Assembly: GCF_012913485.1 (NCBI RefSeq)
Contig: NZ_CP051774.1
Location: forward strand, 5,518,001 to 5,582,000
Origin: Luteolibacter luteus
GTDB lineage: Bacteria > Verrucomicrobiota > Verrucomicrobiia > Verrucomicrobiales > Akkermansiaceae
DNA length: 64,000 bases
Reading direction: 5' to 3'
Below are positions 17,283-26,262 of this stretch, piece after piece (positions within the stretch are counted from its first letter, which is position 1; each line of letters begins with the position of its first letter). Position numbers and translations under genes: made by a program. Under the pieces are notes generated by a model. That model searched no databases and was not told the origin of the DNA. It saw nothing but the letters and a program-made list of their open reading frames with translations.

Positions 17283-18299
17283 GTGAATCCGCAAATTGTG
17301 ATATTCGCCGCGAACGGTTTTCTGGGCCGCTATCTGGCGCGCCACTATCAGAACCAAGGCCGTGAAGTGGTGTGTGTCGCCCGCAGCCGGGATGGCTGGA
17401 GCGGCGATGGCATGTTTCTTGAGTGGGATGGCAAGACGTTAGGCCCTTGGGCCTTGGCTCTGGAAGGCGCGGAACGGGTGATCAATCTCGCAGGCCGTAA
17501 TGTGAACTGCCGCTACGATGCGCGAAACCGCCGGGAAATTCTGGAGTCGCGCATCGACTCGACCCGGGTGATCGGTCAAGCGATCTCGACCTGCAAGATC
17601 CCGCCGAAGCTCTGGATCAACGCCAGCTCGGCGACCTTCTATCGTCACGCCGAGGACCACGGACAGGATGAATGGATGGGCGAGCCCGGGGAGGGATTCT
17701 CGGTGGGTGTCGTCCAGGCATGGGAAGAAGCCTTCTTCGCCGCCGCTGTTCCGGGAGCGACCCGGAAGATAGCCCTGCGCATCGGCATGGTTCTCGCGAA
17801 CGAGGATGGCACTGTCTTTGATGTGCTCCGTCATCTTACCCGCCGTGGTCTTGGTGGAAAGATGGGGAAGGGGAGCCAGCGGGTGAGCTGGATCCATATG
17901 GATGATCTCCTCGGGTCGATCGATTTTTTGGCAGCCGATCCGCTGGCCGACGGCGTTTTCAATCTGACGACGCCGGAATTTCCGACCAACCGCGAACTGA
18001 TGCAGGCCTTCCGCGAACAGCAAGGCGCTCCTTTCGGCCTTCCGGCGACGGAACTGATGTTGGAACTTGGTGCGCGCCTGTTGAAGACGGAGACGGAACT
18101 CGTGTTGAAGAGTCGCTGGGCCGATCCGCGCCGACTCCGGGAAGCGGGCTTTCGCTGGCGCTGGCCGCATCTCGATGCCGCTTTGGCTGATCTTGAGAGT
18201 AGAATCGGGCTGGAGGGGTTTTTCCGCCAGCCGGAACGCCGCTCAGCCGGTGTCCGGATCTGGACTCCAGGAAAAAGAGCCACGGCATCGCTAAGATGA
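17283..18299 (+). CDS. TIGR01777-type SDR epimerase
   Basis: I chose the GTG at 17283, which follows a GGAAGGGAG ribosome-binding site; 338 residues result. The product is an atypical extended SDR of the TIGR01777 (YfcH-like) family: N-terminal NAD(P)-binding AANGFLGRYLARHY, VINLAGRNVNCRYDARNR, LWINASSATFYRHAEDHGQD (this family carries a substituted active site), VSWIHMDDLLGSI, and GVFNLTTPEFPTNRELMQAF. Its reaction is not known. The family is cytoplasmic. It shares a probable transcript with the GbsR-type regulator. The first glycine of the usual GATGFIG motif is replaced (AANGFLG). Confidence 0.85.
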   Translation: MNPQIVIFAANGFLGRYLARHYQNQGREVVCVARSRDGWSGDGMFLEWDGKTLGPWALALEGAERVINLAGRNVNCRYDARNRREILESRIDSTRVIGQAISTCKIPPKLWINASSATFYRHAEDHGQDEWMGEPGEGFSVGVVQAWEEAFFAAAVPGATRKIALRIGMVLANEDGTVFDVLRHLTRRGLGGKMGKGSQRVSWIHMDDLLGSIDFLAADPLADGVFNLTTPEFPTNRELMQAFREQQGAPFGLPATELMLELGARLLKTETELVLKSRWADPRRLREAGFRWRWPHLDAALADLESRIGLEGFFRQPERRSAGVRIWTPGKRATASLR

Positions 18300-18364
18300 A
18301 GGCCGAATAAACAGTTTCAAAGGAAAGTCACATTTCCGGGTCTACTTCTCAACTGCTCCTCGAA

Positions 18365-18583
18365 ATGAAAGCGTACCTCGCCCTCGTTCTCGCCGTCCTA
18401 GGCATCGTGATGTTCTCCGGGGGCATCTGGATGCAGCGGATCTGGCTGCCCCAGGTGAGGACTTCCCAGCCGGAGCCCGAGGAGCAAACTGTTTCAATCG
18501 AGCCGGCACAGGAGGGTGCGGAAGTATCCACAGAGGCGGATGCCAAGGAGGAATGGGCCGTGGATCACGTCACCATCAAGTGA
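18365..18583 (+). CDS. Small membrane-anchored protein
   Basis: The 72-residue product has one N-terminal transmembrane helix (AYLALVLAVLGIVMFSGGIWM) and then an acidic, low-complexity tail (QPEPEEQTVSIEPAQEGAEVSTEAD). I recognise no family. The ATG follows a short spacer after the epimerase gene (65 nt). It may be a tail-exposed membrane peptide; no function can be assigned. Confidence 0.55.
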   Translation: MKAYLALVLAVLGIVMFSGGIWMQRIWLPQVRTSQPEPEEQTVSIEPAQEGAEVSTEADAKEEWAVDHVTIK

Positions 18584-18639
18584 GGAAGCATCCCGGAAGG
18601 GATGGGAGATCCTCCGGGTTTGCGTAGTGCAGGAAAGCT

Positions 18640-18668
18640 TTGTGAATTGGCAAGGATACCTGTAAGAT
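18640..18668 (+). promoter_or_regulatory. Possible sigma-70-like promoter
   Basis: TTGTGA (18640-18645) and TAAGAT (18663-18668) stand 17 nt apart, ending 15 nt before the AI-2E permease start. The leader would be very short. A small CATCCC-GGAA-GGGATG hairpin lies upstream at 18588-18603. Confidence 0.35.
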
Positions 18669-18683
18669 CGCCTCACCCTCCAG

Positions 18684-19862
18684 ATGAGCGAAGGCGGAAT
18701 AATCCAAAGAAAACCCCGGGCGACGCAGATGATCCTGTTGTTCGCCGCGCTGGTCGTGGTGGTGGCGGGCTTGAAAGCGGCACAGTCCTTTTTCGTGCCC
18801 GTGCTGCTGGCCTTCTTCATTGCGACGGTGAGCTATCCCGTGACCGGCTGGCTGCAGCGGCATCGGGTCCCTCCGGCGGTCTCCGTGATTCTCACGGTTT
18901 TGGTCGACTTCGCTTTCCTCGCCGCGGTCATCGTGCTCGGCGTGACCATCATCGGTGACCTTCAGGAGAAGTGGGATGCTGAATACTACGATCTCACGCG
19001 GGCGAAGATTCAGGATGCCAGTACCTCCGTGGCCGGGAAGCTGGAGGAATGGGGTGTGGAAGATGGCGCCGAAAAGGTGCAGGAATTCACCACCGAGAAC
19101 CTCGCCGAGCTGCGGAATATCAAGTTTTCCACGATCCTTAGCTTTGGCACAGGCGTGGTAGGCCGCCTGCTCACCTTCTTTGCCAGCTTCGGCGTGGTGA
19201 TCGTGCTGACGGTTTTCATGCTCTCCGAGGCTCAGGGATTTAGTCGCCGTTTCGGGGCGATCCGTGCTGCCCGGGGACCGAATTTCGATCGTTTGGCTAG
19301 TGCGATGCTCGATACCCAGCGCTACCTTGGCATCAAGACGGTCATCAGTCTGGCGACCGGGGTGTTGGCGGGGATCCTCTGCTGGGTGGCCGGTCTCGAT
19401 TTCTTCCTGTTGTGGGGAATTCTCGCCTTCGTGATGAATTTCATCCCGGTGGTCGGTTCGCTGATCGCTTCCGTCCCGCCAATCCTCCTGGCCTTGATTG
19501 CCAAGGATGGCGGAACCACGGATGCAATCGTGGTGGCCGGTGGCTACGGGCTGATCAACATGTTCTTGGACAACTTCGTGCAGCCCATGCTGCTCGGACG
19601 CCGCTTTGGCCTTTCGATTCTGGTGGTCGTCCTCTGCGTTCTCTTCTGGGGCTGGCTCTGGGGTCTTATCGGCATCATCCTCGCCGTTCCTTTGACGATG
19701 ATCCTCAAGGTCGTGCTGGATAATAGCGACGAGTTCCGCTGGGTCGCCGTGGCGATCGGTCAGGAAAACCAGAGAAATGGGGCAAACCCGGCCATCAATG
19801 GGAGTCCCGGCGAGAAAACCGCATCGGCTCCTCCGGGTGCGACCGAGGTGCAAGGAGGCTGA
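18684..19862 (+). CDS. AI-2E family transporter (PerM/YdiK-like)
   Basis: The 392-residue integral membrane protein matches the AI-2E/PerM family. Two helices at the N-terminus (MILLFAALVVVVAGL, FFVPVLLAFFIATVSYPV) are followed by VTGWLQRHRVPPAVSVILTVL, an amphipathic coiled region (~100-160), and the characteristic C-terminal helices with AFVMNFIPVVGSLIASVPPILLALI and NMFLDNFVQPMLLGRRFGLSILVVVLCVL. Members export small molecules or act as ion antiporters; the name AI-2E derives from one member and does not prove a role in quorum sensing. The gene stands alone before ctaA, 59 nt apart. Confidence 0.88.
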   Translation: MSEGGIIQRKPRATQMILLFAALVVVVAGLKAAQSFFVPVLLAFFIATVSYPVTGWLQRHRVPPAVSVILTVLVDFAFLAAVIVLGVTIIGDLQEKWDAEYYDLTRAKIQDASTSVAGKLEEWGVEDGAEKVQEFTTENLAELRNIKFSTILSFGTGVVGRLLTFFASFGVVIVLTVFMLSEAQGFSRRFGAIRAARGPNFDRLASAMLDTQRYLGIKTVISLATGVLAGILCWVAGLDFFLLWGILAFVMNFIPVVGSLIASVPPILLALIAKDGGTTDAIVVAGGYGLINMFLDNFVQPMLLGRRFGLSILVVVLCVLFWGWLWGLIGIILAVPLTMILKVVLDNSDEFRWVAVAIGQENQRNGANPAINGSPGEKTASAPPGATEVQGG

Positions 19863-19921
19863 TCTTTCCTTCTCTATCGGGTTTGCATCGGGGCGCGGGC
19901 TGCCGATGATTCGCGGCGTCC

Positions 19922-20926
19922 ATGACCCGCTTTCAGAAGTTCGCCTCGGCTGCCCTCGTTTCGGTGATCGTCCTTATTTTTGTGGGGGCCATCGTCCGGG
20001 TGAGTGGAGCAGGGATGGGCTGTCCGGATTGGCCTCGTTGCTGGGGCCGTCTGATCCCGCCGACGAGCGTGGAGCAGGTGGACATCACGAAGCTGAACTT
20101 CGAGAAATTCCGGAAGGCGGCGGCGCGCTATGACCGCGATCCCGAAACGGTCACCCCTGAACATATCCTGGAGAATTTCAATGCAGTGCACACTTGGACG
20201 GAGTTTGTGAACCGTCTCAGCTCCTTCCCCGTGGGCTTCTTCTCGATGGCCACGCTGGTTACCGCGCTGATCCGCCAGCGTCGCCGTCCGTGGGTTCGGT
20301 CGGCATCGGTGGTTTCGGTGCTCCTAGTGGGGGTGAATGCATGGATGGGTAGCCAAGTGGTTTCCAGCGATTTGAAGCCCGTGGTGCTCACGGTACATAT
20401 GGCTTTGGCGATGCTGCTTCTAATGCCGCTGACCTTTGCCGCGTGGCGTGGTTGCGAGTCGCCTTGGCTCATCGCGGGTGACGATACTTTCCGTCGAAAG
20501 ATGCGTTGGATTGTCGGCCTGCTGCTGGCGCTGATCTTCGTCGAAGGCGTTCTCGGCACCCAGATCCGGGAAACGAATACCCATCTCGCCCGCACCCATG
20601 AGGGAATGGGTCGGGCCGAGTGGATCGGGATCCTGGAGCATACGTGGACCTACTTGATCCATCGTAGCTTTTCTTGGGTAATCCTCGGCGCTGCGGTCGG
20701 GTCTTGGTGGCTGTCAAAGAAGGTTGGAAAGCCGGGCCGCACGGCGACTGGTGTCTTGGCGGTGGTGATCGCCCAGATGGTGCTGGGCCTGATCATGGCA
20801 CGCGTCGAGATTCACCCCGTGGTGCAGGTGTTGCACTTGGGGCTCTCCGGTATTCTTCTGACTCTGGCGACCCTTTGGTTCTGTGGAACCTTCAAGCCTG
20901 CCCCGGAGGCTGTCCGGGGCGCGTAA
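19922..20926 (+). CDS. ctaA: Heme A synthase (COX15/CtaA)
   Basis: The 334-residue membrane protein has eight predicted helices. Family markers are present: RVSGAGMGCPDWPRCWGRL with the loop Cys pair, NAVHTWTEFVNRL with the first His-containing helix, LTVHMALAMLLLM, LEHTWTYLIHRSFSW and VQVLHLGLSGILL, which supply the four heme-ligating histidines. It oxidises the C8 methyl of heme O to give heme A for aa3-type cytochrome oxidase. No ctaB or oxidase subunit gene is nearby. It converges with ald (6-nt gap). Confidence 0.92.
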   Translation: MTRFQKFASAALVSVIVLIFVGAIVRVSGAGMGCPDWPRCWGRLIPPTSVEQVDITKLNFEKFRKAAARYDRDPETVTPEHILENFNAVHTWTEFVNRLSSFPVGFFSMATLVTALIRQRRRPWVRSASVVSVLLVGVNAWMGSQVVSSDLKPVVLTVHMALAMLLLMPLTFAAWRGCESPWLIAGDDTFRRKMRWIVGLLLALIFVEGVLGTQIRETNTHLARTHEGMGRAEWIGILEHTWTYLIHRSFSWVILGAAVGSWWLSKKVGKPGRTATGVLAVVIAQMVLGLIMARVEIHPVVQVLHLGLSGILLTLATLWFCGTFKPAPEAVRGA

Positions 20927-20932
20927 GCGGAT

Positions 20933-22045
20933 TTAGACGCCAAGAATCTCCGCCGCTGAAACGACCGGGATTCCATGAGCTTCACCGACCGGTGCACAGG
21001 TCAGCTTGCCTCCGGCACAGTTCACCGCGCCGAGCACTTCCTTGCGGATCTTTGCTGCTCCGGCCAGACCATTGTCAGCAAGCAAGGTGATCCAGCGTTG
21101 GGTCACATTGTTCAGCGCCTGCGTTGCGGTGCGGGAGTAGGCTCCGGGCATGTTGGCCACGCAGTAGTGGATGACGTCTTCTTCGACGTAGGTCGGTGCT
21201 TGGTGAGTGGTCGGGCGTGTGGTCTCTGCACAGCCACCTTGGTCAACCGCGATGTCCACGAAGACGCTGCCGGGCTGCATTTGTTTCAGCATGTCGCGAG
21301 TGATCAGCTTCGGCGCGCGGGCCCCGGGGACCAAGACCGCACCGATCACGAGGTCGACCCGTGGCAGAAGTTCCGCGAGGTTTGCTTCGCTGGAATACAC
21401 CGTGTGTGTGCCGGTCATGGTGATATCCAGGAAACGCATGCGCTCGAAGTCTACCTCAAGGATCGTCACGTCCGCGCCAATACCGGTGGCAACGCGTGCA
21501 GCATTCACACCTGCCGTGCCACCACCGATGACCACCACGCGACCCGGCGCTACCCCAGGCACGCCGCCGAGCAGGGTGCCGCGACCGCCATTGTGTTTGG
21601 CGAGGTGATAGGAACCGACGATGGAGGCCATGCGGCCTGCGATTTCGCTCATCGGCTCCAGCAGCGGCAGACGGTGATTCACTTCGAGGGTTTCGTAAGC
21701 CAAGGCCGTGCAACCGCTTGCCACCAACGTCTCAGTGAGCGTCTTGCCCGCGGCGAGGTGGAGGTAGGTGAAGAGCAGATGATGCGGCTGCAGCCGGGCG
21801 ATTTCCTCGGCCTGCGGCTCCTTTACCTTCACGATCATTTCCGCAGCGGAAAAAACCGCGTCTGCATCCGGGAGAATTTCGGCCCCGGCGGCGAGGTATT
21901 GCTCGTCGCTGTAGCTGGCGCCCGCGCCGGCTCCCGCCTGCACGAAGACGCGGTGCCCGCGTTTCACGAGTTCCCCGGCGGAGGCCGGGATCATGGAGAC
22001 GCGATTTTCCTGCGCTTTGATTTCCTTCGGGATGCCGATGTTCAT
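20933..22045 (-). CDS. ald: Alanine dehydrogenase
   Basis: The 370-residue product has the usual Ald length and starts [18 protein letters not shown], which is diagnostic. VKVKEP (catalytic Lys), TYLHLAAG (catalytic His), the Rossmann motif [39 protein letters not shown] and [21 protein letters not shown] are all present. It interconverts L-alanine and pyruvate plus ammonia with NAD, in the cytoplasm. It is probably transcribed alone. I see no Lrp-type site near it. Confidence 0.96.
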   Translation of the reverse strand: MNIGIPKEIKAQENRVSMIPASAGELVKRGHRVFVQAGAGAGASYSDEQYLAAGAEILPDADAVFSAAEMIVKVKEPQAEEIARLQPHHLLFTYLHLAAGKTLTETLVASGCTALAYETLEVNHRLPLLEPMSEIAGRMASIVGSYHLAKHNGGRGTLLGGVPGVAPGRVVVIGGGTAGVNAARVATGIGADVTILEVDFERMRFLDITMTGTHTVYSSEANLAELLPRVDLVIGAVLVPGARAPKLITRDMLKQMQPGSVFVDIAVDQGGCAETTRPTTHQAPTYVEEDVIHYCVANMPGAYSRTATQALNNVTQRWITLLADNGLAGAAKIRKEVLGAVNCAGGKLTCAPVGEAHGIPVVSAAEILGV

Positions 22046-22159
22046 GATGATTCCTGATCGAGGTGCATCCCCACGCTAGATCCGGCGTCCTTTCCTGTCT
22101 TTGCGGAAAACGGTGAAAAGCGGGAGGGAATGGGGCAATTTCAGCTGCTCGAAAATGAA

Positions 22160-22194
22160 TCAGCCGGAAACCGCGTGAGGCGGTTCCCGGCTGA
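22160..22194 (-). terminator. Hairpin terminator after the first LamG giant
   Basis: TCAGCCGG pairs with CCGGCTGA, with an inner ACCGC/GCGGT stem and a GTGA loop. It lies 27 nt past the stop of the 1194-residue gene. The U-tract is weak. Confidence 0.6.
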
Positions 22195-22220
22195 AGCGGC
22201 ACCCGGTTAAAGGAGAGTGA

Positions 22221-25200
22221 TCACTTCAAGACCACCCGATAGAAGGCCTTGCCGGCTGGTGGATACGGATCGGTGAAGCTGGCTGTGCCCGCCGTGCCGG
22301 GGACCGTGGCAATGTCTTGCCAAGTTCCGGTCAGCGAAGTGTTACGCTGGATGGTGAAAGTCACACCGGTCACGCTGGGCCACTGGATCTGGCCGGTTGT
22401 GCTACGCGTTGCTGCGAAGCGCGAGGTCCCGCTATTCGGGATCAAGCCAAGGCGATACTCGGTGAGGTTGTCGGTGCCGTCCTTGTCGTAGTCGCCGGTT
22501 TCGGTTTCGCCGAGGCCTCCGAAGTATTGCATTTCCCACGCGTCATCGAGGGCATCCCCATCCGGCCCGGCAACAAAGAGGAACTGGCCGGCCGTGCGTG
22601 CGACCGAGCTGATGCGCACTTCATCCAGCACGCCGAGGAAGCTATCGGTGCTGCCACCGTTGCTCCGGCCTTCATTGCCGATCGTCAGATCGCAGGCGGT
22701 TGAAACCAACAGATCGTTGGTCATCTGCAGCGAGGCAAGCTGGCTGGCTTGGTTGCGGGATGGGTCCAGCAGGGTCCAGTAAAGCTTGAGGTTGTCCGCG
22801 GTGGCTTCGGTTCCGCTATAGGTCACGGCCACATGGTACCAGCCGCCTTGGGCGATGGCATTGGTGGCTGCTCCGATCGGTAGCGGCGCGGTCAGCGATT
22901 GCACTGCCGTTGCGCCGTGCAGGTTGATGAACTCCAGCAGGGGAGCGGTGCCGGCGGTATTTCCCGGGCCGCCGATCGGGACGATGCGGAATTGCCAGAC
23001 GCGGCCAGCATCGGCGTCGTTTTCACCGGTGACAATCTGCATTGGCACCACCGACGCCGGAGCTGCCGCAGGATCGAAGTCGATGCGTACGATTGCCTCA
23101 AAGGTGAAAGCTCCATCCGCCCCCGCATAGCTGAAGGTGGCATCGTCCGTGGTGTCTGCTGCCAGCGGCAGTGCCGAAAGCACGCCGCCGGTGGCAGTGC
23201 CGCGGCCAGCCGAGGGATTGAGTCCCGTGCCGAAACCCGCGAGGGAGGGCGTCCACATCATTGCTCCATCTTGAAGGCTATTGAGGGAAAGCCGCCCGGC
23301 CGCAGCATCGGCTGCCGGTGCCTTCACCTCATCAAGGTGCCAGAGATGCAGCGTATCCGAATCCACGGTGTAAGGTTGGAAAACCTCGGTTGTGTCGACG
23401 ATTCCATCGCCGTCGATATCGGTGATCGTAGAGCTGGCTTGAGTCGGGTCCGACCCGGCATTTTGCTCCTGAAGGTTCGTGCCCGAGTCCCCATCCGGGT
23501 TGCCGCTCGCAAGCTCGTCGAGATCGGAAAAGTAGAACTGCTCCCAAGAGTCGATCAGCTGGTCGCCATCGGTATCGAGCGGCGTGAAAACCGCATTCTT
23601 GGGACTGGTTCCAGCAGCACGCTCCGCGACGTTCGAGAAACCATCGCTATCCGGATCGTCCGTGCCATTGAAACGTGAGATGATCGCGAAAAGGTCTTCA
23701 TCGCCGGCTTCTTTGAACCAGAACACTTCCCATCCATCCGGCAGGCCGTCGGCATCGGCGTCGAAGGAAGAAAGGATGTCCATCGGGTCGGTGCCATCGA
23801 GGAACTCCGAGGCGTTGTCATAGTAGTCGCCATCGGGGTCGTCGGTGCCGTCGTATTTCGCGAGAATGGTTGCGATTGATTCTCCCGCGTTGGAGCGGAA
23901 GTTCTCCACTTCCCATTCATCCAGCAGGCCGTCCCCGTCGGTGTCGGTGGCATTGACCACCTCCGGGCCAGCATCATGGAAGAACTCGCGCTCCTCAGGG
24001 GTGAGCGCGCCGCTCCAGATCCGCATCTCATCATAGCGGGCATTCGCGACATTGTCGCCGGCCCATTGGGAGCGCCCGAGGTAATTGAATGTGTCGTTGA
24101 GGAAGGCGAGTTGGTTCGTCGTGCTAAAAGTGCCCTGGGCGCTCCCCAGATCGGAACCATTGGCCGGATTGGAATACCAAGTGACCAAGGTGCTGCTGTC
24201 CGCGCCGGCACCGGGCTCGATCGTCATCACGATGTGGAACTGCGTGCCGACGGTGTAGGGCTGGTTGGTGTTCGGGCTATTGGTGGTCGCGGCATCGATC
24301 CACTCGACCTGATCGGTCGCCGCATTCGTGCCCTGCGTCCAGGACATGAAGAGATACTCGGTGGTGCCACTGCCAAAATCGAAGATCCGGGCCCAGTTCT
24401 GCACCGCTACTTGTGTGGCCCAGAATTCCAGAGTGACAGGGGTCTTCTTGCCTTGCAGCAGGTTTGTGCCGAGCTGTGCGTAAGCCGAGGTTCCGCTCGC
24501 TCCACCCACAAGCAGGAGATCGGTTGCGGACAAGGTGGATGATCCGCCGACCAACGGATCATTATCCGGATCGATCACCTGCGCGTGGCTGGTGCCGACG
24601 GAATCATTGAGGTTGCCATTGAAGCTCCAGCGATGGGCGAGCTTTGCCTTTGCCGGAGTCCATGCCGCATCATTCGGGTTCGTGTTCGCCAGGAACTCCT
24701 CGATGTTCGAGAAGGTGTCATTGTCCGCATCGGCGTCCGGAAGGCGGGATGTATTCCCGAAGTAGAAGATTTCCCAAGCATCGGCCATGCCGTCGCCGGT
24801 TCCGTTTTCGGTATCCGGGAAGGAATTCCGGTCGAGCGGATTGGTGGATGCGGTGTATTCCTCAAGGTTGGTCGCGTAGTCGCTGTCCGCATCTCCAGCA
24901 CCGGTCTGGTTGAGATTGCCGAAGGTGCCAAGCTCCCAGAGGTCGGGCAGGCCGTCATTGTCGCCATCGCCGGAGACCACGCTGAGCACGCCGCTGCTCT
25001 CGCTGAAGGCGTAGACGTTATCCGCGGAGATCCAGAGATTGTTGGTCTTGGTGAAGCCGGGGATATTGAAGGTGGCGCCGAAAGTCTCCGTGAGCGTGGC
25101 GGTATTCACCAAGGTCCAGGTGCTGCCGGAAGTGGTGCTGGCACCCGTCAGGTTCAGATTGAAAGTACCGTTGAAGGCAACGTTGCCCGCTCCCGAGATA

Positions 25201-25805
25201 CTGTTGTTTACGCCGCTGGCTCCGATGGTGAAGGCCAAGGCGCTGGTTTCCGCCGCAGTAACGAAGCCCGTGACGGTAATGTTACCAGTGTGGGTATTGG
25301 TGCCGGAGATGGTGGTGCGATATGTCGCATTGCCACCGGTGAAAGTCAGATCACCGGTGCCGCTGATCGGGGCGGTGATGCTCACCGGACCTTGCGTGGC
25401 TCCAATGCGCGATCCGGTGCCGGTAACATTGAGATTACCAGCGAGAGTGAAAGTTTCCGTGCTTCCCTGGAGGTGATCGATCAGTCCGCCCGAGAGGATC
25501 AGATTGTTGACGGTGATGATGTGCGAACCGGCGGTCTTGTAAGTCAGGTTGCCGGTGGTCGTGCCGATTGTGAGGGAATTGCCGGCAAAGGCGTAGTCAC
25601 CTGCCGTGGCCGGGGTGCGCAGGCGCTGAATGTTCACGATGTAATCGTTCTCCGCGGACGGGGCGGCGGCATTGCTCCAGTTTAGGGCGGCGTTGAAGGA
25701 ACTCGTATTGAGCGCGTCGGCAGCATTGAGCGTGACGCTGGCGCTCCGGGCGTGCGGGGCGAGGGCAAGGGCCAGGCCGGGAATGAGACAGATCTTCCGA
25801 TTCAT
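22221..25805 (-). CDS. Giant secreted LamG/thrombospondin-3 protein (1194 aa)
   Basis: A signal peptide (ICLIPGLALALAPHARSAS) is followed by a passenger-like beta-helix (residues ~20-270) rich in Gly, Thr and Asn, similar to autotransporter-associated repeats. TSP3-type calcium motifs (DGDNDGLPDLWE, TDTDGDGLLDEWE) lie at ~275-385 and ~615-810. A first LamG domain is at ~390-615 (LAHRWSFNGNLNDSVG, TLEFWATQ, ARYDEMRIWSGALT), and a second, of another type, at ~815-1075 (LHLWHLDEVK, GGWYHVAVTYSG, NLKLYWTLLDP, VLDEVRISSVARTAGQF). The C-terminal ~60 residues (FTIQRNTSLTGTWQDI...FYRVVL) are a beta-domain common in verrucomicrobial exoproteins. There is no PEP-CTERM tail. It is probably cell-surface or released, binding carbohydrate. 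The LamG2 module recurs in the neighbouring giant and in the sensor kinase at 32840-35389. Confidence 0.85.
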   Translation of the reverse strand: MNRKICLIPGLALALAPHARSASVTLNAADALNTSSFNAALNWSNAAAPSAENDYIVNIQRLRTPATAGDYAFAGNSLTIGTTTGNLTYKTAGSHIITVNNLILSGGLIDHLQGSTETFTLAGNLNVTGTGSRIGATQGPVSITAPISGTGDLTFTGGNATYRTTISGTNTHTGNITVTGFVTAAETSALAFTIGASGVNNSISGAGNVAFNGTFNLNLTGASTTSGSTWTLVNTATLTETFGATFNIPGFTKTNNLWISADNVYAFSESSGVLSVVSGDGDNDGLPDLWELGTFGNLNQTGAGDADSDYATNLEEYTASTNPLDRNSFPDTENGTGDGMADAWEIFYFGNTSRLPDADADNDTFSNIEEFLANTNPNDAAWTPAKAKLAHRWSFNGNLNDSVGTSHAQVIDPDNDPLVGGSSTLSATDLLLVGGASGTSAYAQLGTNLLQGKKTPVTLEFWATQVAVQNWARIFDFGSGTTEYLFMSWTQGTNAATDQVEWIDAATTNSPNTNQPYTVGTQFHIVMTIEPGAGADSSTLVTWYSNPANGSDLGSAQGTFSTTNQLAFLNDTFNYLGRSQWAGDNVANARYDEMRIWSGALTPEEREFFHDAGPEVVNATDTDGDGLLDEWEVENFRSNAGESIATILAKYDGTDDPDGDYYDNASEFLDGTDPMDILSSFDADADGLPDGWEVFWFKEAGDEDLFAIISRFNGTDDPDSDGFSNVAERAAGTSPKNAVFTPLDTDGDQLIDSWEQFYFSDLDELASGNPDGDSGTNLQEQNAGSDPTQASSTITDIDGDGIVDTTEVFQPYTVDSDTLHLWHLDEVKAPAADAAAGRLSLNSLQDGAMMWTPSLAGFGTGLNPSAGRGTATGGVLSALPLAADTTDDATFSYAGADGAFTFEAIVRIDFDPAAAPASVVPMQIVTGENDADAGRVWQFRIVPIGGPGNTAGTAPLLEFINLHGATAVQSLTAPLPIGAATNAIAQGGWYHVAVTYSGTEATADNLKLYWTLLDPSRNQASQLASLQMTNDLLVSTACDLTIGNEGRSNGGSTDSFLGVLDEVRISSVARTAGQFLFVAGPDGDALDDAWEMQYFGGLGETETGDYDKDGTDNLTEYRLGLIPNSGTSRFAATRSTTGQIQWPSVTGVTFTIQRNTSLTGTWQDIATVPGTAGTASFTDPYPPAGKAFYRVVLK

Positions 25806-25860
25806 GGGTTACTTGGGGTTTCGAGCGGGGCGGACGCCGGAAGAGGTGGCCGGTCCCGGT

Positions 25861-25910
25861 GTCGGATGGCTTGGACCCATCCGACAAAATTCCCCCCAGC
25901 CTTAGGGGGG
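25861..25910 (-). promoter_or_regulatory. Tandem hairpins upstream of the 1194-aa gene
   Basis: The first hairpin has perfect 9-bp arms GTCGGATGG/CCATCCGAC with a 7-nt loop (25861-25885). The second has six C paired with six G around a 7-nt loop (25892-25910). They lie 56-105 nt before the start. The C-tract/G-tract element is of the same kind as those before other exoprotein genes here. Confidence 0.5.
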
Positions 25911-25970
25911 CGTCCCGTGTGGTTCAATGAGGGATAGGCTTCTCCCACTCAAAGGGGAGGAAAGGGGGGC

Positions 25971-26008
25971 GCCTGTTCTGCCTGTTAAAAACATGAAAAA
26001 TAACAGGC
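25971..26008 (-). repeat. Dispersed GCCTGTT element, copy 2
   Basis: Read on the minus strand, this is the same element as at 9465-9501 and 61901-61937: GCCTGTT, AT-rich core, AACAGGC, AG, AACAGGC. It is one base longer in the core. Confidence 0.75.
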
Positions 26009-26262
26009 TGAGAAAAGGGGAAGATCGAACATCGAACTTCCAACATGGGACGTCGAAGTGGGGGAAGCCGGGCGAGATGGAATGGCGTGTGAAAAGCATG
26101 CGGGAAAGAAGTTTGGCGCACGCAGGGGTGGGTTTCTACTGCCAGGATGAACTGAAAACGGGGAGGGAAGACGCCAATCGCCCCCTGGCATCCCGGCTTC
26201 TCGCGAAAGTGCTACAGCTAGTGAAGGGGGCCTTGGGGGAGCTTCTGCTGCACGCTAGCTTC

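Larger units (their letters stand above)
25806..26262. other. Intergenic region between the two LamG giants
   Basis: This 457-nt gap lies downstream of the 1384-residue gene and upstream of the 1194-residue gene. It holds two hairpins (25861-25910) and one copy of the dispersed GCCTGTT element (25971-26008), described separately. The rest (26010-26262) has no coding look. Confidence 0.6.
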
